In this document: positions 37,104-46,046 of the stretch, one piece after another
Layout: each line of letters begins with the position of its first letter
How positions within the stretch are numbered: position 1 is the stretch's first letter
Origin: Streptomyces sp. NBC_01717
GTDB lineage: Bacteria > Actinomycetota > Actinomycetes > Streptomycetales > Streptomycetaceae
Direction: 5' to 3'
NCBI RefSeq assembly: GCF_036248255.1
Contig: NZ_CP109178.1
Coordinates: forward strand, 6,846,001 to 6,910,000
Length of the DNA stretch: 64,000 bases
The notes under the pieces: generated by a model
Seen by the model: the letters and a program-made list of their open reading frames with translations, nothing else
Database searches by the model: none
What the model was told of the DNA's origin: nothing
Position numbers and translations under genes: made by a program

Positions 37104-38765
37104 ATGACCCAACCCAACGGCGGCGACCTGCTCGTCGAGACGCTGCGCGGACTCGGCGTCGACACGGTGTTCGGCATCGTCAGCGTGCACAACCTGCCGC
37201 TCGTCGAAGCCGTGGACCGCGACCTGCGCTTCGTCCCCGTGCGCCACGAAGCCGCCGCAGTCAACGCGGCCGACGGCTACGCCCGCGCCACCGGACGCCT
37301 CGGCTGCGCCCTCACCAGCACCGGCACCGGAGCGGGCAACGCAGCCGGCTCCCTCATCGAGTCCCTCAGCTCCGGCACCCCCGTCCTCCACATCACCGGC
37401 CAGATCGACAGCGAATACCTCGGCTCCGGACGCGGCTTCATCCACGAGACCAAGGACCAGCTCGGCATGCTCCGCGCGGTCTCCACCCACGCCGTCACCG
37501 TGACCGACGCCGCCGACGCGGGCGACATCCTCCGCGACGCCGCCGCCCGCGCCCTCACCGCCCCGCACGGCCCCGTCAGCGTCGAATGGCCCATCGACCT
37601 GCAGTTCGCCCCCCAGCAGCTGACCGGCACCCCCGTACCCGTCAGTTCGCCCCCGGCCCTGCCCGACCCGGCACTCCTCGACGAGGCCGCGGCCCTCCTC
37701 GCCGCCGCACACCGCCCCCTCGTCTGGGCCGGCGGCGGAGCCAACAGCGCCCGCCCCGAACTCGCCGCACTCCTCGACGCGCTGAACGCCGGACTCGTCA
37801 CCTCCAACTCCGGCCGCGGCTCCGTCCCCGAGTCCGACGAACGCGTCCTCGGCAACTACGCCACCGCCCCCGCCGGACGCGCCCTCCTCGCCGAAGCCGA
37901 CGTGCTGCTCTCCATCGGCACCCACTTCCGCTCCAACGAGACCGCCGACTACAGCCTCGAACTGCCCTCGGTGCACATCCAGGTGGACCTCGACCCGGCC
38001 GCCCCCGGCCGCGTCCACCCGGCCACCTGCGCCCTGCACGGCGACGCGGCCGCCGTCCTCACGGCCCTCCTGGAACGCATCAGCAGCAGCGGTACGGAGA
38101 CGCACTGGCCGGCCCGCGTACGCAAGGCCCGTAACGACGCCCGCAGCGCACAGCGTCACGCGATCGGCCCGCAGGCCGCAGTCAACGACGCGATCCGCGA
38201 CGCCTGCCCGCCCGCATCCGTCATCGCCCGCGACGTCACCATCCCCTCCTCCACCTGGGGAAACCGGCTGCTGGAGATCACCGACCCGGCGACCAACGTC
38301 TTCCCCCGCGGCGGAGGCATCGGACAAGGCCTCGCCATGGGCATCGGCGCCGCACTCGGCCGCCCCGACACCCCCACCGTCGTCATCGCAGGCGACGGCG
38401 GCCTCGCCGTCCACCTCGGCGAACTCCTCACCCTCGCCCAGGAGAGGCCCCGCCTCACCCTCCTCGTCTTCAACGACGGAGGCTACGGCGTCCTGCGCAA
38501 CATGCAGGACACCCACTTCCCCCGCCGCTCCGGGGTCGACCTCACCACCCCCGACTTCGCCGCGCTCGCCGCCGCCGTCGGACTCCCCTACGCCCGGATC
38601 GCCACCGAAGCCGACGCCGGCCCCGTCATCAAGGAAGCCACCGCCTCCGACGGCCCCACCCTCGTCGAGATCGACCTCGCCGCACTCGGCCCGATGAACA
38701 CGCCGTTCACCCCGCCCGTCAAGCTCCCCTCGACCGCCACCGGACAAGGAGGCGACCCGCGATGA
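37104..38765 (+). CDS. thiamine pyrophosphate-dependent enzyme (acetolactate synthase/benzoylformate decarboxylase-like)
   Basis: A 553-residue TPP enzyme with the three standard domains. The catalytic glutamate is in VRHEAAAVNAADGYAR near residue 50. The TPP-binding motif runs from AGDGGLAVHLGEL to FNDGGYGVL in the C-terminal third. It most likely decarboxylates a 2-oxo acid, or ligates two carbonyl compounds, made by the upstream enzymes. It lacks a partner regulatory subunit, so it is not a biosynthetic acetolactate synthase. CAGGAG precedes the ATG. The stop overlaps the reductase start by 4 nt. Confidence 0.87.
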   Translation: MTQPNGGDLLVETLRGLGVDTVFGIVSVHNLPLVEAVDRDLRFVPVRHEAAAVNAADGYARATGRLGCALTSTGTGAGNAAGSLIESLSSGTPVLHITGQIDSEYLGSGRGFIHETKDQLGMLRAVSTHAVTVTDAADAGDILRDAAARALTAPHGPVSVEWPIDLQFAPQQLTGTPVPVSSPPALPDPALLDEAAALLAAAHRPLVWAGGGANSARPELAALLDALNAGLVTSNSGRGSVPESDERVLGNYATAPAGRALLAEADVLLSIGTHFRSNETADYSLELPSVHIQVDLDPAAPGRVHPATCALHGDAAAVLTALLERISSSGTETHWPARVRKARNDARSAQRHAIGPQAAVNDAIRDACPPASVIARDVTIPSSTWGNRLLEITDPATNVFPRGGGIGQGLAMGIGAALGRPDTPTVVIAGDGGLAVHLGELLTLAQERPRLTLLVFNDGGYGVLRNMQDTHFPRRSGVDLTTPDFAALAAAVGLPYARIATEADAGPVIKEATASDGPTLVEIDLAALGPMNTPFTPPVKLPSTATGQGGDPR

Positions 38766-39727
38766 CCACCACCGGACAAGAACCCCAGCTCGACCTGCTC
38801 GTCCACCGCATGACCTGGGAAGCCGACGGCGTCCTCGCAATCGAACTCACCCACCCGGACGGCACCCCCCTCCCCGCCTGGACCCCCGGCGCCCACATCG
38901 ACGTACACACCGGCGGCCACATCCGCCAGTACTCCCTGTGCTCCGACCCCGCCGACCCCACCCACTGGCGCATCGGCATCCTCAAGGAACCCGCATCCCG
39001 CGGCGGCTCCGCCCACGTCCACACCCAGCTGCGGCCCGGCCAGACCCTCCGCGTCCAAGGCCCCCGCAACCACTTCGAACTCGACGCCGACAACAACGCC
39101 GGCAGCTTCCTCTTCATCGCGGGCGGCATCGGCATCACCCCGATCCTCGCCATGGCCCGCGAAGCGACCCGCCGCGCCATCCCGTGGCGCCTCGTCCACG
39201 GCGGTCGCACCCGCACCTCCATGGCCTTCGGTGCCGAACTCACCGCACTCGCCGAACTCCCCGGCGGATCAGTCGAGTTCGTACCCCAGGACGAACAGGG
39301 CCACATCGACCTCGACACCCTCCTGGGCGACCTCCCCGCAGACACCCAGGTCTACTGCTGCGGACCGGAACCCCTCCTCGCCGCGGTCGAGGAACGCTGC
39401 CCCACCGCCCGCACGGAACGCTTCGCCGCCCCGACGGCGGCCCCCCGCGACGGAGAGGACACCGGCTTCGACGTCGTCTGCTCCCGCACCGGAACCACCG
39501 TCCAGGTCGGCCCCGACACCTCGGTCCTGGACGCACTCGAAGGCGCCGGAATCTCCGTACCCTCCTCCTGCCGCGACGGCATCTGCGGCACCTGCGAGAC
39601 CAAAGTCCTCGAAGGCACCCCCGACCACCGGGACTTCCTGCTCTCCGACAGCGAGAAGGCCGCCGGCGCCTCGATGATGCTCTGCGTCTCCCGCGCCTGC
39701 ACCCCGCGCCTCGTCCTGGACCTCTGA
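38762..39727 (+). CDS. oxygenase reductase with flavin, NAD and C-terminal 2Fe-2S domains
   Basis: A 321-residue phthalate dioxygenase reductase/VanB-type protein. The flavin motif is RQYSLCS (residues 55-61), the NAD-binding motif GGIGITP (121-127), and the plant-type 2Fe-2S cysteines are Cys270, Cys275, Cys278 and Cys308. It should pass electrons from NAD(P)H directly to the Rieske oxygenase two genes downstream, making a two-component (class IA) system with no separate ferredoxin. Confidence 0.93.
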   Translation: MTTTGQEPQLDLLVHRMTWEADGVLAIELTHPDGTPLPAWTPGAHIDVHTGGHIRQYSLCSDPADPTHWRIGILKEPASRGGSAHVHTQLRPGQTLRVQGPRNHFELDADNNAGSFLFIAGGIGITPILAMAREATRRAIPWRLVHGGRTRTSMAFGAELTALAELPGGSVEFVPQDEQGHIDLDTLLGDLPADTQVYCCGPEPLLAAVEERCPTARTERFAAPTAAPRDGEDTGFDVVCSRTGTTVQVGPDTSVLDALEGAGISVPSSCRDGICGTCETKVLEGTPDHRDFLLSDSEKAAGASMMLCVSRACTPRLVLDL

Positions 39728-39749
39728 ACCACCCCCGAAGGGAGCCGAC

Positions 39750-39971
39750 ATGACCACCCCGCAGTACCTCAACCCCCACCAGGCACGCACCGCCGACCCC
39801 ACCCCGTACGAGAAGAAACTCGCCGCGGTGATCGAGGACGTCTTCGGCAGCGGCGCCCACGACCTGCCCGGCCTCGTCGCCGGACTCAACGCCCGCGACC
39901 TGCCCGCCCCCGACGGCAACCCGTGGACCGAGGACACCTTCCGCACCGAGATGCGACGACTGGGAGCGTGA
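39750..39971 (+). CDS. 73-residue recombinase-like helix-turn-helix protein
   Basis: A small protein lying between the reductase and the Rieske oxygenase. Most of it (from ARDLPAPDGNPWTEDTFRTEM) resembles the helix-turn-helix that follows serine-recombinase catalytic domains, but no catalytic domain is present. It has its own binding site (GAAGGGAGC). Similar small genes occur beside Rieske oxygenases, as I recall. It might be an assembly factor or regulator; function unknown. Confidence 0.75.
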   Translation: MTTPQYLNPHQARTADPTPYEKKLAAVIEDVFGSGAHDLPGLVAGLNARDLPAPDGNPWTEDTFRTEMRRLGA

Positions 39972-39978
39972 AACGACC

Positions 39979-41052
39979 ATGACCACCGACACCGCAATAC
40001 ACACCGGCGAGACCACCCGGCCCTCCGAAGTCGCCCGCCCCGGCAACCGCACCGCCGACCGCCTCTTCACCACCGGCATACGCAACCAGTGGTACGCCGT
40101 CTGCCCCTCCGACTCCGTCCCCGCCGGCGGCATGAAGCGCCTCACCCTCCTCGGTGAGGAATGGCTCCTCTTCCGCCGCGCCGACGGCACCCTCCACATG
40201 CTCGAGGACCGCTGCCCCCACCGCGGCGCCCGGCTCTCCCTCGGCAAACACCTCGGCGACCGCATCGCCTGCTGGTACCACGGCGTCCAGGTCGACGGCA
40301 CCGGCACCGTCGCCGCCGTACCCGGCCTGCCGGGCTGCAACCTCGAAGGCAAACAGCTCGTCGCCGCACCCCACGTCATCGAGACCGGCGGCGCGATCCT
40401 CGCCTACTTCGGCGACGACGAACACCCCGAACCGGCTCCCCTCGTCCTGCCGGAACAGCTCACCGACCCCGACGTCTCGGCCTTCCTCTGCTACGCGGAG
40501 TGGAACGTCAACTGGCGCTACGCCGTCGAGAACCTCCTCGACCCCATGCACGGATCGTTCCTGCACCGCGACTCGCACAGCATGTCCGAAGGGCAGACCA
40601 CCGCCCGCTTCCGGATCCGCGAGACCGAACGCGGCTTCTTCTTCGAGAAGACCGACCAGAGCGGCGTGAACTTCGACTGGGTCGAACTCTGCCGCACCGG
40701 CATCGACTGGGTCGACCTGACCATCCCGTACCCGCCCACCGCCGGCCCCGGCGGCCCGTTCGGCATCGTCGGCATGGCCACCCCCATCGACGAGGACCGC
40801 TGCGCCGTCTTCTTCTGGCGCTACCGCCGCGTCACGGACTGGCAGCGCGACACCTGGCGCTTCCTCTACAAGACCGTGCTGGAGGACCGCCACTGGGACG
40901 TCCTCGAACAGGACCGGATCATGCTCGAAGAACTCCGCAGCGACGCCGACCAGGCCGAGAACCTGTACCAGCACGACCTGGGCGTCGTCCGCGTCCGCCG
41001 CATGTACCGCACGGAAGCAGAGGCCCAGGCCAAGGCGGACACCACCCGCTGA
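39979..41052 (+). CDS. Rieske [2Fe-2S] aromatic ring oxygenase, large subunit
   Basis: A 357-residue oxygenase alpha subunit. The Rieske ligands are Cys79, His81, Cys98 and His101 (CPHRG and CWYHG). The mononuclear iron histidines are His191 and His196 in NLLDPMHGSFLHRDSH. It resembles the phthalate/phenoxybenzoate/VanA group, which lacks beta subunits, and none is encoded here. It probably hydroxylates or O-demethylates an aromatic acid, giving the substrate of the extradiol enzyme. It is the last gene of the operon. Confidence 0.92.
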   Translation: MTTDTAIHTGETTRPSEVARPGNRTADRLFTTGIRNQWYAVCPSDSVPAGGMKRLTLLGEEWLLFRRADGTLHMLEDRCPHRGARLSLGKHLGDRIACWYHGVQVDGTGTVAAVPGLPGCNLEGKQLVAAPHVIETGGAILAYFGDDEHPEPAPLVLPEQLTDPDVSAFLCYAEWNVNWRYAVENLLDPMHGSFLHRDSHSMSEGQTTARFRIRETERGFFFEKTDQSGVNFDWVELCRTGIDWVDLTIPYPPTAGPGGPFGIVGMATPIDEDRCAVFFWRYRRVTDWQRDTWRFLYKTVLEDRHWDVLEQDRIMLEELRSDADQAENLYQHDLGVVRVRRMYRTEAEAQAKADTTR

Positions 41053-41077
41053 GCCGCCTCGAACACAAAGATGTCCC

Positions 41078-41164
41078 CGATCGCCGGACGGGCCCGATCA
41101 CCGAGCCCGTCCGGCGATCGAGGTTCACGCACCGGCCGGACGGGCAACTCCGAGCCCGTCCGGC
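41078..41164. repeat. two tandem REP-like inverted repeats ending the catabolic operon
   Basis: The first is a perfect 16-bp stem, CGATCGCCGGACGGGC (41078-41093) with GCCCGTCCGGCGATCG (41105-41120). The second is GCCGGACGGGC (41135-41145) with GCCCGTCCGGC (41154-41164). Another GGCGATCGAGG fragment ends at 41190, and GGCCACC/GGTGGCC lies at 41198-41212. They probably terminate both convergent genes and belong to the same family as the repeat at 18132. Confidence 0.85.
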
Positions 41165-41217
41165 AGACCGAGCGCGACCGGCGATCGAGGACGAAGCGGC
41201 CACCAGGTGGCCCCGCC

Positions 41218-41760
41218 CTACCCCTCCTCGCCCGCCCCGTCCTCCGCCGCCAGCACGGACCGCTCCAACTTCTCCAACAACCGCGCCAACTGCCGGCACT
41301 CCGCAGGAGTGAGCCCCGCCAGCATCCGCCGCTCGTTCTCCAAATGCTCCGAGAACAACTCGTCGATCGTCGACAGACCCTCGTCCGTCAACCGCGAATG
41401 CACCACCCGGCGGTCCTGCGGATCCCGCTCCCGCAGAATCAGCCCGTCCTTCTCCAGCCGGTCGATCCGCAACGTCACACCGGCCGAACTGATCAGCCCG
41501 GAATCCGCCAGCTCACCCGCCGTACGACGAAACGGCGCACCAGCCCTGCGCAACGCGGTCAGCACATCGAACCCCGCCATCGACAGGCCCTTGCGCTCCA
41601 CCGGCCGCGAAATCGCCGCGCTGTACCGCAAGAACGCCCGATGCAGCCGGCCGAACACCTCCAGCGGAGCCGTGTCCAGATCCGGCCGCTCCCGCCGCCA
41701 GTCCTCGACGATCGACGCCACCGCATCCTGCCGCGTCGCGGAAGCCGTCTTCTTCGCCAT
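41218..41760 (-). CDS. MarR-family transcriptional regulator
   Basis: A 180-residue MarR regulator. The winged helix runs from FDVLTALRRAG through TAGELADSGLISSAGVTLRID to the wing DPQDRRVVHSRLTDEG, with the RID/DxR pattern intact. The ATG at 41760 has GGAGGGTG upstream. It is convergent with the Rieske gene and probably governs the catabolic operon, since palindromes like the one in its own promoter lie in front of the operon. An aromatic acid or CoA ester is a likely ligand for this group. Confidence 0.9.
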   Translation of the reverse strand: MAKKTASATRQDAVASIVEDWRRERPDLDTAPLEVFGRLHRAFLRYSAAISRPVERKGLSMAGFDVLTALRRAGAPFRRTAGELADSGLISSAGVTLRIDRLEKDGLILRERDPQDRRVVHSRLTDEGLSTIDELFSEHLENERRMLAGLTPAECRQLARLLEKLERSVLAAEDGAGEEG

Positions 41761-41789
41761 CCCGGGCACCCTCCGTGCAGGAACACAAT

Positions 41790-41807
41790 GGGTAAGAATC
41801 TTAGCCC
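41790..41807. promoter_or_regulatory. palindrome in front of marR
   Basis: GGGTAAGAATCTTAGCCC, a near-perfect inverted repeat with a TAAGA/TCTTA core, 30 nt upstream of the marR start. It is a good candidate for autoregulation. Confidence 0.6.
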
Positions 41808-41923
41808 TCAACGGCCACCCGCAGCCGCGCAGCCACCCACCCGCACCGCACCCCGCCCACCACCCACTCAGCCCTGCGAGAACCCCACTGCGCACCCCCT
41901 ACGCCATGCGGCAGCATGGATCC

Positions 41924-44428
41924 ATGTCCGTACTGACGCGCAACGAAGCGCAGACCCGAGCCCAGCTCCTCGACGTACACCGGTACACGATCGACCTCGA
42001 TCTGACCACGGGTGAAGACACCTTCGACTCCCGCACCGTCATCCAGTTCACCGCACTCGCGGCCGGAGACACCTTCGTCGAACTCAAGCCCGCCACCCTG
42101 CGCTCCATCAGCCTCGACGGACACCCCCTCGACCCCGCAGACCTCACCGAGAACCGCTACCCGCTCACCGCACTCACCGCCGGCCCGCACGAACTGCGCA
42201 TCGACGCCGCCATGCGCTACTCCCGCACCGGCGAAGGCATGCACCGCTTCACCGACCCCACCGACGGCGAAACGTACCTCTACACCCAGCTCTTCATGGA
42301 AGACGTCCAACGCGTCTTCGCCGCATTCGACCAGCCCGACCTCAAATCCGTCTTCGCCCTCACCGTCACCGCCCCCGAAGCCTGGACCGTCCTAGGCAAC
42401 GGCATCGCCGAACACACCGGCAACGGCCGGTGGACCATCGCCCCCACACCACTGATCTCCACCTACCTCGTCGCCGTCGCCGCAGGCCCCTGGCACTCCG
42501 TCACCACCCAGCACGCCGGACTGCCCTTCGGTATCCACTGCCGCCGCTCCCTCGCCCCCCACCTCGACGCCGACGCCGACGAAATCCTCGACATCACCCG
42601 CGCCTGCTTCGACCGCTACCACGAAAAATTCGACGAGCCCTACCCCTTCGACTCCTACGACCAGGCGTTCGTACCCGAATTCAACGCCGGCGCCATGGAG
42701 AACCCCGGGCTCGTCACCTTCCGCGACGAATTCATCTACCGCTCAGCCGTCACTGACACCGAACGCCAGACCCGCGCCATGGTCATCGCCCACGAAATGG
42801 CCCACATGTGGTTCGGCGACCTCGTCACCCTCGCCTGGTGGGACGACATCTGGCTCAACGAGTCCTTCGCCGAATACATGGGCTACCAGACCCTCACCGA
42901 AGCCACCCGCTTCACCGACACCTGGGTCGACTTCGGCGTAGCCCGCAAGGGCTGGGGATACGACGCCGACCAACGCCCCTCCACCCACCCCGTCGCCCCC
43001 GACCCCGCCGCCGTCCCCGACACCGCATCCGCCATGCTCAACTTCGACGGCATCTCCTACGCCAAGGGCGCATCAGCCCTGCGCCAACTCGTCACCTGGC
43101 TCGGCGAAAAAGACTTCCTCACCGGCATCAACACCCACTTCGCCCGACACAAATTCGCCAACGCCACCCTCGCCGACTTCATCGACAACCTCGCCTCAGC
43201 CACCGACCGCAACGTCCACGCCTGGGCCGAACAATGGCTCCGCACCACCGGCATCGACACCCTCACCCCCCACGTCGACGAATCCGACGGCGCCTGGTCC
43301 ATCACCATCGACCAGCACGGCCACCGCCCCCACCGCATCGCCGTCGGCGCCTACGACCACGCCATCGAAACCCAGCCAGGACCGGACCGCCTCATCCTGC
43401 GCGACCGCTTCGAACTGGACGTCCCCCACAACAACACCGCCAAGAACCACACCGGACGCCGCCCCGCCCTCGTCGTCCCCAATGACCACGACCTCACCTA
43501 CGCCAAGGTCCGCCTCGACCCCGAATCCTGGAACACCGCACTCCACACCCTCTCCGGCATCCCCGACGCCCTCACCCGAGCCGTCATCTGGAACACCGCC
43601 CGCGACATGGTCCGCGACGGCGAACTCCACCCCACCACCTACCTCCGCACAGCCCGCACCCACCTCCCGCACGAAACCGACCTCGCCCTTGTCCAAGGCG
43701 TCCTCACCTTCGCCGACACCCAGATCACCCGCCGCTACACCACCCCCGACAACCGCCCCGCCGCCCACGCCACCCTCACCGACCTCTGCCGCGACCTCAT
43801 CCGCCGCACCGAGGACGGCGCCAACCCCGGCCTCCGCCTCACCGCCGTACGCCACTACATCGACGCCGCCACCCAACCCGACACCATCCAGGACTGGCTC
43901 ACCAACGACAGCGTCCCTGGCGGCCCCGAACTCGACCCCGAACTCCGCTGGCGCATCCTCACCCGACTCGCCGTCCTCGGCGCCACCGACGAAACCACCA
44001 TCGCCACCGAACTCGAACACGACCCCAGCGCCACCGGCCAGGAAGGCGCCGCCCGCTGCCGCGCCGCCCTCCCCACCCCCGAAGCCAAAGCCACCGCCTG
44101 GCACAGCCTGTTCAACGACGACACCCTCTCCAACTACCTCTTCAGCGCCACCGCCCAAGGCTTCTGGCAACCCGAACAGGCCGACCTCGTCCACACCTAC
44201 GTCCCCCGCTACTACCCCGAAGCCACCGCACTCGCCGCCCGCCGCGGCCCCGCCATCGCCGAAGCCGCAGGCCGCTACGCCTTCCCCCACTACGCCATCG
44301 ACACCGACAACCTCCACCACGGCGAACAAGCCCTGAACGACCCCACCCTCATCCCCGCCCTCCGCCGCAAACTCACCGACCAGATCGACGACCTGCGCCG
44401 AGCCCTCGCCGTACGCAACGCCCACTGA
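41924..44428 (+). CDS. pepN: aminopeptidase N, M1 family
   Basis: An 834-residue zinc aminopeptidase that removes N-terminal residues from peptides. The exopeptidase motif GAMEN is at residues 256-260, and the zinc site HEMAH is at 290-294 with the third ligand Glu313. The ERAP1-like C-terminal domain is present and length is normal. The start is uncertain: ATGs at 41906 and 41924 are in frame and neither has a clear binding site. No signal peptide, so cytoplasmic. Codons are strongly C-ending. Confidence 0.95.
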   Translation: MSVLTRNEAQTRAQLLDVHRYTIDLDLTTGEDTFDSRTVIQFTALAAGDTFVELKPATLRSISLDGHPLDPADLTENRYPLTALTAGPHELRIDAAMRYSRTGEGMHRFTDPTDGETYLYTQLFMEDVQRVFAAFDQPDLKSVFALTVTAPEAWTVLGNGIAEHTGNGRWTIAPTPLISTYLVAVAAGPWHSVTTQHAGLPFGIHCRRSLAPHLDADADEILDITRACFDRYHEKFDEPYPFDSYDQAFVPEFNAGAMENPGLVTFRDEFIYRSAVTDTERQTRAMVIAHEMAHMWFGDLVTLAWWDDIWLNESFAEYMGYQTLTEATRFTDTWVDFGVARKGWGYDADQRPSTHPVAPDPAAVPDTASAMLNFDGISYAKGASALRQLVTWLGEKDFLTGINTHFARHKFANATLADFIDNLASATDRNVHAWAEQWLRTTGIDTLTPHVDESDGAWSITIDQHGHRPHRIAVGAYDHAIETQPGPDRLILRDRFELDVPHNNTAKNHTGRRPALVVPNDHDLTYAKVRLDPESWNTALHTLSGIPDALTRAVIWNTARDMVRDGELHPTTYLRTARTHLPHETDLALVQGVLTFADTQITRRYTTPDNRPAAHATLTDLCRDLIRRTEDGANPGLRLTAVRHYIDAATQPDTIQDWLTNDSVPGGPELDPELRWRILTRLAVLGATDETTIATELEHDPSATGQEGAARCRAALPTPEAKATAWHSLFNDDTLSNYLFSATAQGFWQPEQADLVHTYVPRYYPEATALAARRGPAIAEAAGRYAFPHYAIDTDNLHHGEQALNDPTLIPALRRKLTDQIDDLRRALAVRNAH

Positions 44429-44457
44429 CCCACCACACCCCACACACCGCAGCACCC

Positions 44458-44493
44458 GTGCCCGGCGCCACCCCAAGGGGAGACGCCGGGCAC
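44458..44493 (+). terminator. terminator after pepN
   Basis: A perfect 10-bp stem, GTGCCCGGCG (44458-44467) with GVariant CGCCGGGCAC (44484-44493), 29 nt after the stop. Confidence 0.8.
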
Positions 44494-44606
44494 ACCCATA
44501 CCACCAGCACCCCCGACAACCCCCCCACCCCCCACCGCCCGTCCCCCTTTCGAGTTCAGATCACCACGCTCACCGGCCGCGCCACCAGAAACCCGGACAA
44601 GCTGGC

Positions 44607-46046
44607 ATGTCCACCCATGCGCGCACCCGAAGGGCCCCACCACCCATGCCCACCCCACCCCTCGCCGGATCCACCACCGGACCCGACGCCCTCCGCCCCC
44701 TCCTCGACACCGTCCTCACCGCACTCCACGACGGAGCCCACCAACGAAACGGCCCCATCCCCGCCGGCGGACCCCCGACCACCACCACCCGCATACACGC
44801 CGCCACCCACCCCGTCATCCCCGACCACGGCACCGGCCCCCACCACGCCCTACGCACCCTCATCACCGCACTCACCCAAGGCTCCGCAGACCCCGCACAC
44901 CCCCACTGCGCAGCCCACCTCCACACCCCACCCCTCGCCCTCGCCACCGCAGCCGACCTCGCCGCCTCCGCCCTCAACCCCTCCATGGACTCCTGGGACC
45001 AAGCACCCGCCGCCTCAACCCTCGAAGCCGCCACCACCACCGCACTCGCCCACGAGATCTACCCCCACCACCCCCACCCCGACGCCCTCATCACCACCGG
45101 CGGCACCGAAGCCAACCAACTCGCCCTCCTCCTCGCCCGCGAACGCCACGGCCCCGTACAAACCATCTGCGCCACCAACGCCCACCACAGCATCAACCGC
45201 GCCACCTGGCTCCTCGGCCTCCCCGAACCCCTCACCATCCCCGCCCCCACCGGCGTCATGGACCTCACCGCACTCGAAGAAACCCTCACCCGACACCACC
45301 ACCAGCGCCTCCTCGTCACCGCCACCGCAGGCACCACCGACACCGGCCAGATCGACCCCCTCGACGACATCGCCGACCTCTGCACCACCCACGGAGCCGA
45401 ACTCCACATCGACGCCGCCTACGGCGGCCCCCTCCTCTTCAGCCCCACCCACCGCACCAAACTCCACGGCCTCCACCGCGCCCACAGCGTCACCCTCGAC
45501 CTCCACAAACTCGGCTGGCAACCCGCCCCCGCAGGCATCCTCGCCGTCCCCGACCACCACCACCTCCAAGCCCTCCACCACCAAGCCCCCTACCTCAACA
45601 GCCACGACGACACCGAAGCCGGCCTCCCCGACCTCCTCGGCCGCTCCCTACGCACCACCCGCCGACCCGACACCCTCAAAATCGCCGTCACCCTCCAAGC
45701 CCTCGGCCGCACCGGACTCGCCGACCTCATCGACCGCACCATCAACACCGCCCACCACCTCGCCGACCTCATCACCCACACCCCCACCCTCGACCTCTAC
45801 GACCGCCCCACCATCACCACCGTCCTCTTCCGCCCCACCCACACCGACGACAACACCGTCGCCACCATCCGCCGCACCCTCCTCACCAACGGCCAAGCCG
45901 TCCTCGGCCGCGCCCACACCCACAACGGCCTCTGGCTCAAAGCCACCCTCCTCAACCCCCACACCACCCCCGACGACCTCCAAACCCTCCTCGACCACGT
46001 CACCCACCTCACCCACGACCTCAAGAAAGGCAACACACCCCGATGA
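44607..46046 (+). CDS. PLP-dependent decarboxylase, DesA-like (lysine/aromatic amino acid type)
   Basis: A 479-residue group II decarboxylase. The PLP-binding lysine is Lys301 in LDLHKLGWQ. The conserved TTGGTEANQLALLLARE and DAAYGGPLLF contact the cofactor. It resembles DesA, which makes cadaverine from lysine for desferrioxamine, and is coupled by a 4-nt overlap to a lysine N-hydroxylase gene. The start may instead be the ATG at 44646, which has AAGGG upstream at a long distance. No iron box is seen upstream. Extreme C-ending codon use; rich in His and Thr. Confidence 0.82.
   Translation: MSTHARTRRAPPPMPTPPLAGSTTGPDALRPLLDTVLTALHDGAHQRNGPIPAGGPPTTTTRIHAATHPVIPDHGTGPHHALRTLITALTQGSADPAHPHCAAHLHTPPLALATAADLAASALNPSMDSWDQAPAASTLEAATTTALAHEIYPHHPHPDALITTGGTEANQLALLLARERHGPVQTICATNAHHSINRATWLLGLPEPLTIPAPTGVMDLTALEETLTRHHHQRLLVTATAGTTDTGQIDPLDDIADLCTTHGAELHIDAAYGGPLLFSPTHRTKLHGLHRAHSVTLDLHKLGWQPAPAGILAVPDHHHLQALHHQAPYLNSHDDTEAGLPDLLGRSLRTTRRPDTLKIAVTLQALGRTGLADLIDRTINTAHHLADLITHTPTLDLYDRPTITTVLFRPTHTDDNTVATIRRTLLTNGQAVLGRAHTHNGLWLKATLLNPHTTPDDLQTLLDHVTHLTHDLKKGNTPR

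Noticed and set aside
44429..44606. Iron box (DmdR1 type) before the DesA-like gene
   Set aside because: No TTAGGTTAGGCTCACCTAA-like palindrome found.
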